From Alphaproteobacteria bacterium (GTDB lineage Bacteria > Pseudomonadota > Alphaproteobacteria > Sphingomonadales > Emcibacteraceae), in contig JAADGA010000072.1 of assembly GCA_013152615.1 (NCBI GenBank), positions 1 to 7,210 of the forward strand: a DNA stretch of 7,210 bases, read 5' to 3'. How positions within the stretch are numbered: position 1 is the stretch's first letter; each line of letters begins with the position of its first letter. The notes beneath the pieces were generated by a model. It was not told the DNA's origin, ran no database searches, and saw nothing but the letters and a program-made list of their open reading frames with translations. Positions 1 to 6,444 of the stretch are shown here, piece by piece. The translations under genes and the position numbers were made by a program.

Positions 1-1544
1 TTGTGGCGGCTCTGGGATGAAAAACAATATATCGCATGATCATCGCCGCTCGCCGTAAGCCCGAGCGCGAGCGCCGTCAAGGCCTCCTTTTCGACATCAA
101 GCACCCGGCGTCCGCCAACCCAGGCATCGGTCGACAGCGAGACATCGGCGAGGATTGCCGCCGCGAGGTCCCGGGTCTGATTACGGTGATCGGTATAAAT
201 CCGGTCACTGCCGTCGCCGGTGGCCTGGAGATCACAGCGCGATCTGATCACGGCGTCAATGTCCAGTTCCTTGCCGTCCTGCTGGCGGTGAAGGGTCTCG
301 CGTCGTGGTCGCAATGCTTCAAATTGACGTTGAATGCGCCGGATGCGCCGCCTTGTTGCCTCATCCAGCGTCGGCGCCTGTTGTTCCTCGATGGCGCGGG
401 CGGCAAAAACGGCACAGAAATCCTCCCGGTATTGCTGCCGGTAATAGTCCCATTCGGGATAGCTTAATTCGGCCACCACCGGGGCGGTGCCAACCCCCGG
501 TCCGGCCACTGAAATATCAAGCTTTATCGTTGCCGCCACGGTTTTTTTATCCCGGGTCAGCGACAATTGGTCAAGATCATCGACCGCCGACTGCACGTCC
601 TCATCCTCGTCACCGTCAACCCCGCGGTTGACATTAACCATTTCCGCCAGCGATATTACTTTCTCAAACCGGTTCAGCGCCAGCGGGTCCTGCTTTTCCA
701 CCTGATCATTTTCTTCACGCACCGCGGTATGTTTGCGGCCATCACGCAGGTCCTTGAAGATGGCCTGTCCGCTGTCATCATTGCTATCGATTGCGGTCTG
801 ATCCCGCTGGTCACGGTGGCTGATATCGACCTCGCCCCACAGGGGAACGGCGAGGAAGCTCTTGTATTTCCGGGAGATTTTTGGCAAGGGTGGCGCTGTC
901 TCCGCGTTAGAAATTTGTTGGATAAAGCGTAACGCTTTGTTATGGGTTTCCCCGGTGGCAAACAGCAGGTCGCGGATCAGCCGTTCCAGCCGGGCTTCAT
1001 GAATCGGCAGCCGGTGACGGGGGCGTATTTTTTCCAGTGCCGCGCACAGACCAGCATATTTTTTAGCCAGCCCCGGATAGGTCCGCAGCAGGGTTTCGGT
1101 GGTCTGCCATGCGCCGGCAATGGTGATCATATCCGCATGCAACGGATTTTCGGGGGGAATTGCCGGGCGAATCTCATCCTGAGCCAAGAATGCCGCCAGC
1201 CACAGATAAAGATCGCGGTTCAACTGTTTTTCCGGGAAATAATCAAGGCAATCAGGCAGCAGCAGGCTGTCATTATCCCGCCGCGCGATCTCAATGCACT
1301 CACGGTCCATGCCAAGCCGCATCCGCCACGGCAGCCGGTGGCTCTGCGATGCGGCACTGACACTGGAAACATCGATTCCCGGATCACCGCCAAGGGCGCG
1401 GAAAAAAATACTGATCATCTGCCGGATGTCTTTCAGCTGGACCGCCGCCCCGTCATAATGGGGATAGCTCGACTGGTTACCGATCAGCCGGTGCCATTTT
1501 CCCCCGACCAGTTCTTCCGGTTCAAACAGCTCGAGCATCGTCAT
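1..1544 (-). CDS. norD: NorD, VWA-domain protein for nitric oxide reductase activation (3' end cut by window edge)
   Basis: The minus strand is open from an ATG at 1544 to the left edge, giving 514 codons with no stop; NorD proteins are usually about 600 residues or more, so roughly the last hundred are missing. The N-terminus (MTMLELFEPEELVGG, then a YPHYDGAAVQL segment) matches the NorD start. An acidic stretch lies near residues 330-345. A basic segment with RPRRETLHRQQDGKELDID precedes the von Willebrand A domain, whose MIDAS metal site reads DVSLST at about residues 467-472 (Asp467, Ser469, Ser471). NorD works with the AAA+ protein NorQ to make NorCB active, probably through insertion of the non-haem iron FeB. 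The gene starts 25 bp after the norQ stop, so it is co-transcribed. Start choice: ATG 1544 has AAAGG ten bases upstream; ATG 1538 is the alternative. The family call is strong; the exact start is less certain. Confidence 0.93.
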   Translation of the reverse strand, partial: MTMLELFEPEELVGGKWHRLIGNQSSYPHYDGAAVQLKDIRQMISIFFRALGGDPGIDVSSVSAASQSHRLPWRMRLGMDRECIEIARRDNDSLLLPDCLDYFPEKQLNRDLYLWLAAFLAQDEIRPAIPPENPLHADMITIAGAWQTTETLLRTYPGLAKKYAGLCAALEKIRPRHRLPIHEARLERLIRDLLFATGETHNKALRFIQQISNAETAPPLPKISRKYKSFLAVPLWGEVDISHRDQRDQTAIDSNDDSGQAIFKDLRDGRKHTAVREENDQVEKQDPLALNRFEKVISLAEMVNVNRGVDGDEDEDVQSAVDDLDQLSLTRDKKTVAATIKLDISVAGPGVGTAPVVAELSYPEWDYYRQQYREDFCAVFAARAIEEQQAPTLDEATRRRIRRIQRQFEALRPRRETLHRQQDGKELDIDAVIRSRCDLQATGDGSDRIYTDHRNQTRDLAAAILADVSLSTDAWVGGRRVLDVEKEALTALALGLTASGDDHAIYCFSSQSRH

Positions 1545-1546
1545 CC

Positions 1547-1559
1547 AAAGGTTGCCTTT
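1547..1559 (-). promoter_or_regulatory. norD ribosome binding site inside a small inverted repeat
   Basis: In the 25-bp norQ-norD gap, the minus strand reads AAAGG-CAA-CCTTT, a perfect 5-bp stem with a 3-base loop. The left arm is the only Shine-Dalgarno-like sequence for norD (ten bases before ATG 1544), so pairing would hide it. Translation of norQ up to its stop, about ten bases upstream, could open it, which would couple norD to norQ. The stem is short and may be chance. Confidence 0.35.
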
Positions 1560-1569
1560 ACTGCTTCCA

Positions 1570-2325
1570 TCAGGCCGTCTTCGCATTTTTATCATCACTC
1601 AGCGGTTCAATCAGGGTGGCTTCTGCGGCTTCGAGCGGGTCAATTCCGGCCATGATCAGGGTGGCGCAATAGACCAGAAGCCGGGTCGAGGCCCCTTCCT
1701 CAAGATCAAGGTCTTTCAGCGTCCTGATCCGGCGGGCAAGATTGACCAGTGGAATACACCGCGCCCGCTCAAGCCCGGTTTCCTGACAGATGATATCCAC
1801 TTCGCGGTTGGCTGGCGGGTAATCGAAATGGATGCCGATAAAGCGTTGGCGGGTGCTGGGCTTCAGCGACTTCAGAATATTCTGATAGCCCGGATTATAG
1901 GAGATCACCATCATGAAATCATCGGGTGCGGTCAGCAATTCCCCGGTCCGCTCCAGCGGTAACACCCGCCGGTCATCGGTCAGCGGATGAAGCACGACGG
2001 TGACATCTTTGCGTGCCTCGACCACCTCGTCAAGATAACAGATACCGCCATGACGCACCGCTCCGGTCAGCGGGCCGTCAACCCACCGGGTCTCGCCGCC
2101 CTTGAGCAGATAACGCCCGGTAAGGTCCGCCGCTGTCAGGTCGTCATGACAGGAAACCGTGGTTAATTTCAGCCCGAGACGCGCCGCCATATGGGCGACA
2201 AAGCGGGTCTTGCCGCAGCCGGTCGGCCCTTTAAGCATAACGGCGAGACCATGTCGGCACGCGGTCTCAAAAAGCCCGCATTCATTCGCCGACGGCATAT
2301 AAAAAGGAATTTTTCCGTCATTCAT
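1570..2325 (-). CDS. norQ: NorQ, MoxR-type AAA+ ATPase for nitric oxide reductase maturation
   Basis: A 251-residue protein, close to the usual NorQ/CbbQ length of about 260. Walker A is GPTGCGKT at residues 33-40, Walker B is ICYLDEV at 95-101 (Asp99, Glu100), sensor 1 is Asn143 in VISYNPGYQ, and the arginine-finger region is STRQRF at 156-161. The C-terminal part holds the alpha-helical lid (VNLARRIRTLKDLDLEEGAS region). NorQ is a cytoplasmic ATPase that pairs with the VWA protein NorD; the pair remodels NorCB so that it acquires its active non-haem iron. The neighbours (norB upstream, norD downstream) distinguish it from CbbQ of Rubisco operons, which it resembles in sequence. The ATG at 2325 is preceded by GGGGAA about six to eight bases upstream, a moderate ribosome site. 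The 93-bp gap from norB carries its own control elements, so norQ may also be transcribed independently of norCB. Confidence 0.96.
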   Translation of the reverse strand: MNDGKIPFYMPSANECGLFETACRHGLAVMLKGPTGCGKTRFVAHMAARLGLKLTTVSCHDDLTAADLTGRYLLKGGETRWVDGPLTGAVRHGGICYLDEVVEARKDVTVVLHPLTDDRRVLPLERTGELLTAPDDFMMVISYNPGYQNILKSLKPSTRQRFIGIHFDYPPANREVDIICQETGLERARCIPLVNLARRIRTLKDLDLEEGASTRLLVYCATLIMAGIDPLEAAEATLIEPLSDDKNAKTA

Positions 2326-2343
2326 AGTTTTTTCCCCGGCAAA

Positions 2344-2352
2344 ATTTTATCA
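2344..2352 (-). promoter_or_regulatory. Candidate extended -10 promoter of norQD
   Basis: Read on the minus strand this is TGA-TAAAAT, an extended -10 (TGN) with five of six bases of TATAAT. It lies downstream of the hairpin in the norB-norQ gap. Transcription would begin near 2337, twelve or so bases before the norQ ATG. The centre of the FNR-type box at 2393-2406 would then lie about 62 bp upstream of the start, close to the class I FNR position (-61.5). No good -35 is visible, as expected for an activator-dependent promoter. The start site is inferred, not measured. Confidence 0.4.
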
Positions 2353-2360
2353 TGGGCACT

Positions 2361-2390
2361 AAAAACGGTGGCAGATAATGCTGCCACCGT
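2361..2390 (-). terminator. Intrinsic-terminator-like hairpin after norB
   Basis: The minus strand reads ACGGTGGCAG, a six-base loop, then CTGCCACCGT: a perfect 10-bp GC-rich stem running into five T residues (2365-2361). It begins 28 bases after the norB stop codon. It fits a Rho-independent terminator or attenuator that ends most norCB transcripts before norQD. The T tract is short and norQ follows in the same direction, so read-through is likely. It could also act as a 3' stabilising structure giving more norCB than norQD mRNA. Confidence 0.7.
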
Positions 2391-2392
2391 CC

Positions 2393-2406
2393 TTGATAAA
2401 AATCAA
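2393..2406. promoter_or_regulatory. FNR/NNR-type regulator box between norB and norQ
   Basis: TTGAT-AAAA-ATCAA is a perfect match to the FNR-family palindrome TTGAT-N4-ATCAA. It lies 12 bp after the norB stop and 67 bp before the norQ ATG. FNR, ANR, DNR and NNR-type proteins share nearly the same site, so the sequence cannot tell an oxygen sensor from an NO sensor. The position suits a second, norQD-specific promoter under the same regulator as norC. Confidence 0.75.
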
Positions 2407-2418
2407 TATATCCGGTGA

Positions 2419-3744
2419 TCAGGCCGCCGTTGCCTGCTCGCCTTTCCCTTTGGAAAAGATCGCATAGACAAACAGGAACACTGCCGCCACCACCACTATT
2501 CCGGCCCCGAGCCGCATCCAGTAGAACAGGGCAATCTGCGACTGGACATCCATATAATCCATGCCCAGAACCCGTTCCAGATGGGTCTGGAGAATACCGG
2601 CCGCAGTCAGGGCAAAGGTCATAAACACCATGCCGGAGGTCATGATCCAGAAGCTCCATATATTCAGGGTCTGATTATAGGGCTGCTGGCCGCGCAGATG
2701 CGGCATGGCATAGGTAATGATCGCCAGATTAATCATGACATAGGCACCGAAGAAGGCCAGATGGGCATGGGCCGCGGTAAACTGGGTGCCGTGGGTATAG
2801 TAATTGATCGGGGCCAGGGTATGCATGAAACCCCATATACCAGCGCCGAAAAAGGACAATACCGTGCAGCCCAGCACCCATAGTAACGCCGCCTTGTTGG
2901 GATGGTTTCGGCTGCTCTTTTTAACGACATAGAAGGAAAAGATCACCATGGCGAGGAAAGGGAAGACCTCGAGCGCCCCGAATATACTGCCGATCCATTG
3001 CCAGTAATGCGGGGTGCCGATCCAGTAATAATGGTGGCCGGTGCCGAGGATACCCGAGAACAGGGTCAGACCGATAATGATATAAATCCATTTCTCAATG
3101 ACCTCACGATCAATACCGGTTAATTTTATCAGCAGGAAGCCCAATATTGCCGCCAGAATCAATTCCCAGACCCCTTCAACCCACAGATGGATCGTGTACC
3201 ACCAATAAAGTTTATCCAGCGCCAGATTGGCCGGGTCGTAAAAGGCAAACAGGAAAAATAACGCCAGTCCCCATAATCCCATAGTTAGAATCATGGCAAT
3301 AACTGTCCGTTTGCCGCGCAGCATCGTCATCGAGATGTTATAGAGGAACATCAGGGCGACGATCACGATGACAACCTTGATCCATGTTGGTTGCTCAAGA
3401 AATTCGCGGCCCTCATGAATATGGAACAGATAGCCGACCACCGCGGCAACGGCAGCAAACAGGAACAGCCAGAACTGAATCCAGGCCAGTTTGGGGCTAT
3501 AGATCTCGGTCTCGGTTTCTTCGGGCAGCAGATAGTAGGTCGCCCCGAAAAAGCCCATCAACAGCCAGACAATCAGGGCATTGATATGAATCATCCGAAT
3601 GATGTTAAACGGCAATATTACTGACAGGAAATTTGGAAAGACATAGATGATCCCCGAGATTAATCCGCCGATCACCTGAAGCAGGAACAGTCCCATCGCC
3701 GCGATAAAGTAGGGGTATGCCAGTCTTTGTGTTTGATATTTCAT
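2419..3744 (-). CDS. norB: NorB, catalytic subunit of cytochrome c-dependent nitric oxide reductase
   Basis: A 441-residue polytopic inner-membrane protein with about 12 hydrophobic segments, in the haem-copper oxidase superfamily; it reduces 2 NO to N2O. All expected metal ligands are visible: His53 and His328 for low-spin haem b, His326 for haem b3, and His186, His237, His238 and Glu190 for non-haem FeB. The further conserved Glu194 and Glu259 are present. From His186 onward these sites keep a constant offset of 21 from my recollection of the Pseudomonas aeruginosa cNOR numbering. There is no N-terminal cytochrome-like extension as in the roughly 760-residue quinol-type enzyme (NorZ), and norC precedes it, so this is the cNOR type. 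The ATG at 3744 has AGAGGA about nine bases upstream and lies 18 bp after the norC stop, so the two genes form one transcription unit. A hairpin terminator candidate follows the stop. Confidence 0.98.
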   Translation of the reverse strand: MKYQTQRLAYPYFIAAMGLFLLQVIGGLISGIIYVFPNFLSVILPFNIIRMIHINALIVWLLMGFFGATYYLLPEETETEIYSPKLAWIQFWLFLFAAVAAVVGYLFHIHEGREFLEQPTWIKVVIVIVALMFLYNISMTMLRGKRTVIAMILTMGLWGLALFFLFAFYDPANLALDKLYWWYTIHLWVEGVWELILAAILGFLLIKLTGIDREVIEKWIYIIIGLTLFSGILGTGHHYYWIGTPHYWQWIGSIFGALEVFPFLAMVIFSFYVVKKSSRNHPNKAALLWVLGCTVLSFFGAGIWGFMHTLAPINYYTHGTQFTAAHAHLAFFGAYVMINLAIITYAMPHLRGQQPYNQTLNIWSFWIMTSGMVFMTFALTAAGILQTHLERVLGMDYMDVQSQIALFYWMRLGAGIVVVAAVFLFVYAIFSKGKGEQATAA

Positions 3745-3762
3745 AATATTATTCCTCTTCCC

Positions 3763-4215
3763 TTATTCTATCGGCTTTGGTGGCCAGTTTTGAGTATCGA
3801 TGGTACTGACCCACGCAAAAAAGGCGGCAAGATCAGTATATTCCTGTTCTGTCAGGTGGAACTGGGGCATCTGTCGGCGGCCCTTGATTCCGGTTGGCAT
3901 TGCATCCATCCATGCTTTCAGGGCTTCGCGCCCGGCCACCGGATCCTGATCACCGCCAAATTTTATCCAGACCTTACCCAGTTCCGGCGCAAAATAGGCG
4001 CCCTCGCCAAGTATGGTGTGGCAATCAATACAGGCGTTCTTCTCCCATACCCGCTTACCCCGGGCAACAGAGGCCGTAAGTGTTTTCGCATCCGTGCTTT
4101 TATGGACAATATACCAATGGCTCTGAGCCGTCAGAGCCACAAATACAATAAAAAAGAAGATTGTGCCGCCAAAGAAAATATTTCGCGCGGCTGTCTTTGT
4201 TATTCCTCTCGACAT
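3763..4215 (-). CDS. norC: NorC, membrane-anchored cytochrome c subunit of nitric oxide reductase
   Basis: A 150-residue protein with an uncleaved N-terminal anchor (about residues 13-30, IFFGGTIFFFIVFVALTA) and a periplasmic monohaem cytochrome c domain. The haem c motif CIDCH is at 62-66 and the probable axial Met116 lies in RQMPQF. The ARNIFFGG start and the length of about 150 are typical of NorC. It takes electrons from soluble cytochrome c or cupredoxins and passes them to haem b of NorB. Start choice: the frame stays open upstream to 4362, but ATG 4215 has AGGAGA with eight bases of spacing and gives the family length. ATGs at 4236 and 4233 are less likely because the ribosome site lies downstream of them. 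This is the first gene of the nor operon, with norB 18 bp downstream. Confidence 0.97.
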   Translation of the reverse strand: MSRGITKTAARNIFFGGTIFFFIVFVALTAQSHWYIVHKSTDAKTLTASVARGKRVWEKNACIDCHTILGEGAYFAPELGKVWIKFGGDQDPVAGREALKAWMDAMPTGIKGRRQMPQFHLTEQEYTDLAAFFAWVSTIDTQNWPPKPIE

Positions 4216-4268
4216 ACCAGATTTCTCCTGCATCATTATAATTCCGGAAGCAGGCAGCATCCATAGTC

Positions 4269-4289
4269 TTCGGGCACATAAATCCCGAA
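4269..4289 (-). repeat. Small inverted repeat in the norC leader
   Basis: TTCGGG and CCCGAA form a 6-bp stem around a nine-base AT-rich loop. If norC transcription starts near 4314, this hairpin lies in a leader of about 99 bases, some 54 bases ahead of the start codon. No T run follows, so it is not a terminator. It may be a weak mRNA structure or chance. Confidence 0.3.
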
Positions 4290-4320
4290 AAATAACCTCA
4301 ACACACCTCTTCCAACAAAG

Positions 4321-4329
4321 ATACTTACA
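4321..4329 (-). promoter_or_regulatory. Candidate extended -10 of the norC promoter
   Basis: The minus strand reads TGT-AAGTAT, which has the TG of an extended -10 and three of six -10 bases. A start seven bases on (about 4314) places the centre of the FNR-type box at 4349-4362 exactly 41.5 bp upstream, the classic class II FNR spacing. The hexamer itself is poor, consistent with dependence on an activator. The call rests mainly on the spacing. Confidence 0.4.
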
Positions 4330-4348
4330 GAATGCATCTTCTCTGTCT

Positions 4349-4362
4349 TTGATCGAGATCAA
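4349..4362. promoter_or_regulatory. FNR/NNR-type regulator box upstream of norC
   Basis: TTGAT-CGAG-ATCAA is a perfect FNR-family palindrome, about 134 bp upstream of the norC start codon and about 98 bp upstream of the divergent hydrolase. nor operons are commonly switched on by FNR-family regulators (NNR, DNR, NnrR) in response to NO and low oxygen, so norC is the likely target. Because the region is shared, the same site could also affect the hydrolase gene. Confidence 0.82.
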
Positions 4363-4459
4363 TTCTTTAAATCTAAAATTAATCAGTAAAAGAAATTTAT
4401 TCCTGTATTTTTTATTTTTTCCGGCTAAAACATAAGGGAAATCAATCGAATATTGCCAT
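4363..4459 (+). promoter_or_regulatory. AT-rich upstream region of the exosortase-associated hydrolase
   Basis: This stretch must hold the promoter and leader of the plus-strand hydrolase. TAAAAT at 4374-4379 is a possible -10, with the TTGATC half of the FNR-type box 19 bp upstream as a poor -35; on that model a bound regulator would block transcription. AAGGGA at 4434-4439 is the only Shine-Dalgarno-like sequence but lies about 20 bases before the ATG, too far to be ideal. No strong promoter can be assigned. Confidence 0.3.
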
Positions 4460-5326
4460 ATGACCTTTACAGAAACCGCGTTTACATTTTTTAATAATAA
4501 CGATGACCGTCTGATCGGGATTGTTCATAATCCGGCTGGCGGGAGTGAAAAAGTCGGACTGCTGATTGTGGTTGGCGGTCCGCAGTACCGCATTGGTGCC
4601 CATCGCCAATATGTTGATCTGGCGCGCTACTGTGCCCGGCGCGGCATCGCTGCCATGCGCTTTGATTATCAGGGAATTGGCGATAGTGACGGCAGTTATC
4701 CCGGCTTTGAACAGGTCAGTTCCGACATTCACAGTGCGATTGAAGAATTTATCAAACGCGTACCCACGTTAGAATCCGTGGCCTTATGGGGACTGTGCGA
4801 GGGCGCATCGGCCCTGCTTCTGGGTGGGGCTGATCATCAAGCCGTATCCCGTATTATTCTGGCGAATCCGTGGGTGAGGTCCGAACGCGGCCTCGCCAAG
4901 GCCTATATCAAACATTATTATCTTGATCGGTTGACCAGCCGCGATTTCTGGAAAAAAATATTTTCCGGACATCTTGATCTTAAAGCCGCCGTGGCCGGAT
5001 TATGGGCGAATATCACCCGGGCATCCCGGGCGGGTTCCCCGGCGGCACAACCTTCCGGGGCAGGAGACGACCGTCCGTTTCCAGCACGGATGCTGTCCGG
5101 GTTCAGAGATTTTCCCGGAAAAACCCTGTTGATCATGAGTGCCAATGATCTGGTTGCCCGGGAATTTGACGATCTGATATCCGGGGACAGAGGCTGGCGG
5201 GACGCCCTGCGGCAGAAGGGTTTGACGCGGATTGATATCGCCGAATCCGATCACACTTTCTCAACCGAAAAATGGCGCATGAGGGTCGCAGAAGCCACCG
5301 CAGAATGGCTGATATCAGGACAGTAA
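4460..5326 (+). CDS. Exosortase A-associated alpha/beta hydrolase (hydrolase 1 type)
   Basis: A 288-residue cytoplasmic protein with an alpha/beta hydrolase fold and no signal peptide. The signature GGPQYRIGAHRQYV at residues 39-52 and RFDYQGIGDSDG at 67-78 are typical of the 'exosortase A system-associated hydrolase 1' family. The nucleophile elbow GLCEG carries Cys113 in place of the usual Ser, as in relatives of this group and in dienelactone hydrolases. His265 in SDHTFS is the likely catalytic His; the acid may be Asp in the SANDLV segment. Known relatives sit in exopolysaccharide loci linked to PEP-CTERM sorting; the substrate is not known. The ATG at 4460 is the only start that fits the N-terminus, since an in-frame stop lies at 4433-4435 and no usual start codon lies between, but its ribosome site is weak. 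The 3' end overlaps the convergent WalW-like gene by 12 bp. Confidence 0.88.
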   Translation: MTFTETAFTFFNNNDDRLIGIVHNPAGGSEKVGLLIVVGGPQYRIGAHRQYVDLARYCARRGIAAMRFDYQGIGDSDGSYPGFEQVSSDIHSAIEEFIKRVPTLESVALWGLCEGASALLLGGADHQAVSRIILANPWVRSERGLAKAYIKHYYLDRLTSRDFWKKIFSGHLDLKAAVAGLWANITRASRAGSPAAQPSGAGDDRPFPARMLSGFRDFPGKTLLIMSANDLVAREFDDLISGDRGWRDALRQKGLTRIDIAESDHTFSTEKWRMRVAEATAEWLISGQ

Positions 5327-6304
5327 CTCATGCATTTCGAGCGGTGTTTTATGCACCCCGCCGAGGTCATTGAAGAAAAAGTCGAAGAAAATATCCATAT
5401 CCTTCAGTAATAATTTCAACGCCCGGTCAGTGTCGACATAGGGTGCGCCGCCTACCATCAGTGATGAACTGTGATAGGCATAGTTGAAATAAGTCTTGCC
5501 ACACGCCGTCATCCGCCGGACCATGCGGATATGATCCTCGGCCCTGATGCCCTCCGGGGTCAGCGGAATACGCTCCAGCAGTCCGGTTTTCACCAGAATT
5601 CCGGCCATCAGTGACCTGATGCCGGTGGCCCCGGCCACGGCGGGATAAAGGGTGCTGCCCCAGCGGGCGAGCACACCGTCATAGCCGCGGCTGTTGGGTA
5701 ATTCGAGGAGCCTTTCACCGCCAACGTCAAACCAGTAGGGCTGGCTCGGCAGGCCGGTAAAGTCCGGACCAAAGTCATAGCTCAGGTTGGTGTCGGCGAC
5801 CACACTGCAATCGACCTTGTAACCCAGCTGCTGTAAAATTCGTGCGCTATTCGGCCCGGTGCCATAGCGGCCCGCCTTAAAAATCACGGGGCGCTGGCCG
5901 ATTCTTGCCTCAATAAAATCAGTAAGAGTGGTGAGCTTCTGCTTTTCAAGGGCACCGGGTAAATTTCCGGCATAGGAATTGACACGGTTGACCTCTTCCT
6001 CATCCGGCGGGGTGACCCACGGGTGCAGATGGGCGCCAATCAGGCATTGACCCTTTTGCCGCCACCCCTTCAGAATGGCCACCGCCTCATCATTCTCCAC
6101 CACCGGATAATCAATACAATAGGTCGGGATAATATTATATTTTGCCAGAATTTCCTGAGCCAGATGCTGATGGGTGATATTTTTGACCGACCGGTTGCCC
6201 CGGTCGAACGGCGTGGCCCAGTCAAATTCCTCTTCGGTATCAATGACCACCGTCAGCACCGGTTGGCTATTCAGGCGGCATGCCCGGTTTTTTCGCGATA
6301 ACAC
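5315..6304 (-). CDS. WalW-like polysaccharide deacetylase-family (CE4/NodB-fold) protein
   Basis: A 329-residue protein resembling the WalW branch of the carbohydrate esterase 4 (NodB homology) family, found in lipopolysaccharide and exopolysaccharide gene clusters. The first beta strand ends in VVIDTEEEFDW (residues 19-29), standing where typical CE4 enzymes have a TFDD-type motif. GAHLHPW at 90-96 replaces the usual H-x3-H metal motif with His92-x-His94. FKAGRYG at 142-148 and YHSSSL at 277-282 are further conserved-looking blocks. No signal peptide or membrane segment is clear, so it may act in the cytoplasm. The start is GTG at 6304, supported by GGGAGT about six bases upstream. The likely role is trimming or deacetylating a surface glycan; real deacetylase activity is uncertain because the metal motifs differ from the standard. 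It is divergent from the O-ligase cluster and convergent with the hydrolase. Confidence 0.85.
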   Translation of the reverse strand: MLSRKNRACRLNSQPVLTVVIDTEEEFDWATPFDRGNRSVKNITHQHLAQEILAKYNIIPTYCIDYPVVENDEAVAILKGWRQKGQCLIGAHLHPWVTPPDEEEVNRVNSYAGNLPGALEKQKLTTLTDFIEARIGQRPVIFKAGRYGTGPNSARILQQLGYKVDCSVVADTNLSYDFGPDFTGLPSQPYWFDVGGERLLELPNSRGYDGVLARWGSTLYPAVAGATGIRSLMAGILVKTGLLERIPLTPEGIRAEDHIRMVRRMTACGKTYFNYAYHSSSLMVGGAPYVDTDRALKLLLKDMDIFFDFFFNDLGGVHKTPLEMHELLS

Positions 6305-6444
6305 AATATTACTCCCGTCGGAAGGCCGATTAAGATTACCTTTTTATAGCGGATAAAAAGTGAAAACATATAATTACTGCACTAGTTTATATTTTTTATT
6401 AATATTATGATGCTATTCCTGATAAAAAATATTGGATCAATATA
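6305..6444. promoter_or_regulatory. AT-rich divergent spacer between the walW-like gene and the O-ligase cluster
   Basis: This 140-bp, strongly AT-rich spacer must carry promoters in both directions. On the minus strand TATAAA (6348-6343), about 38 bases before the GTG of the walW-like gene, is a possible -10 without a clear -35. On the plus strand several TATATT/TATTAAT-like stretches (6388-6406) could serve as a -10, but none stands out. A 12-codon ATG ORF (6407-6445) ends in TAG overlapping the GTG of the next small ORF. No FNR-type box was seen here. Confidence 0.35.
6429..6443. repeat. Inverted repeat immediately before the small membrane ORF
   Basis: ATATTG-GAT-CAATAT is a perfect inverted repeat with 6-bp arms and a 3-base centre, ending one base before the GTG at 6445. 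It covers the GGAT that is the only ribosome-site candidate for that ORF. It could be an operator or a small RNA hairpin controlling translation. It is AT-rich in an AT-rich region, so chance cannot be excluded. Confidence 0.4.

Noticed and set aside
36..1655. Several plus-strand and one minus-strand open frames of 66-237 codons (for example 942-1655).
   Set aside because: They are shadows of norD and norQ; the minus-strand norD frame is continuous and has recognisable NorD and VWA motifs.
2419..3744. Alternative reading of norB as a quinol-type enzyme or a cbb3 oxidase subunit.
   Set aside because: It has no N-terminal extension, has the Glu residues typical of NOR (190, 194, 259), and is followed by norQD and preceded by norC.
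4216..4362. The norC frame is open upstream to an ATG at 4362, giving a 199-residue product.
   Set aside because: The extra 49 residues do not look like NorC, the ATG falls inside the FNR-type box, and the strong AGGAGA is placed for ATG 4215, which gives the normal 150 residues.
4441..4456. ATCAA and ATTG half-sites suggesting another FNR-type box near the hydrolase start.
   Set aside because: The half-sites are in inverted order relative to TTGAT-N4-ATCAA and do not form the palindrome.
5341..5361. Possible GC-rich hairpin (GCGGTG ... CACCCCGC) near the convergent gene junction.
   Set aside because: Pairing needs a two-base bulge, lies inside the walW-like coding sequence and has no adequate T run, so it does not support a terminator call.
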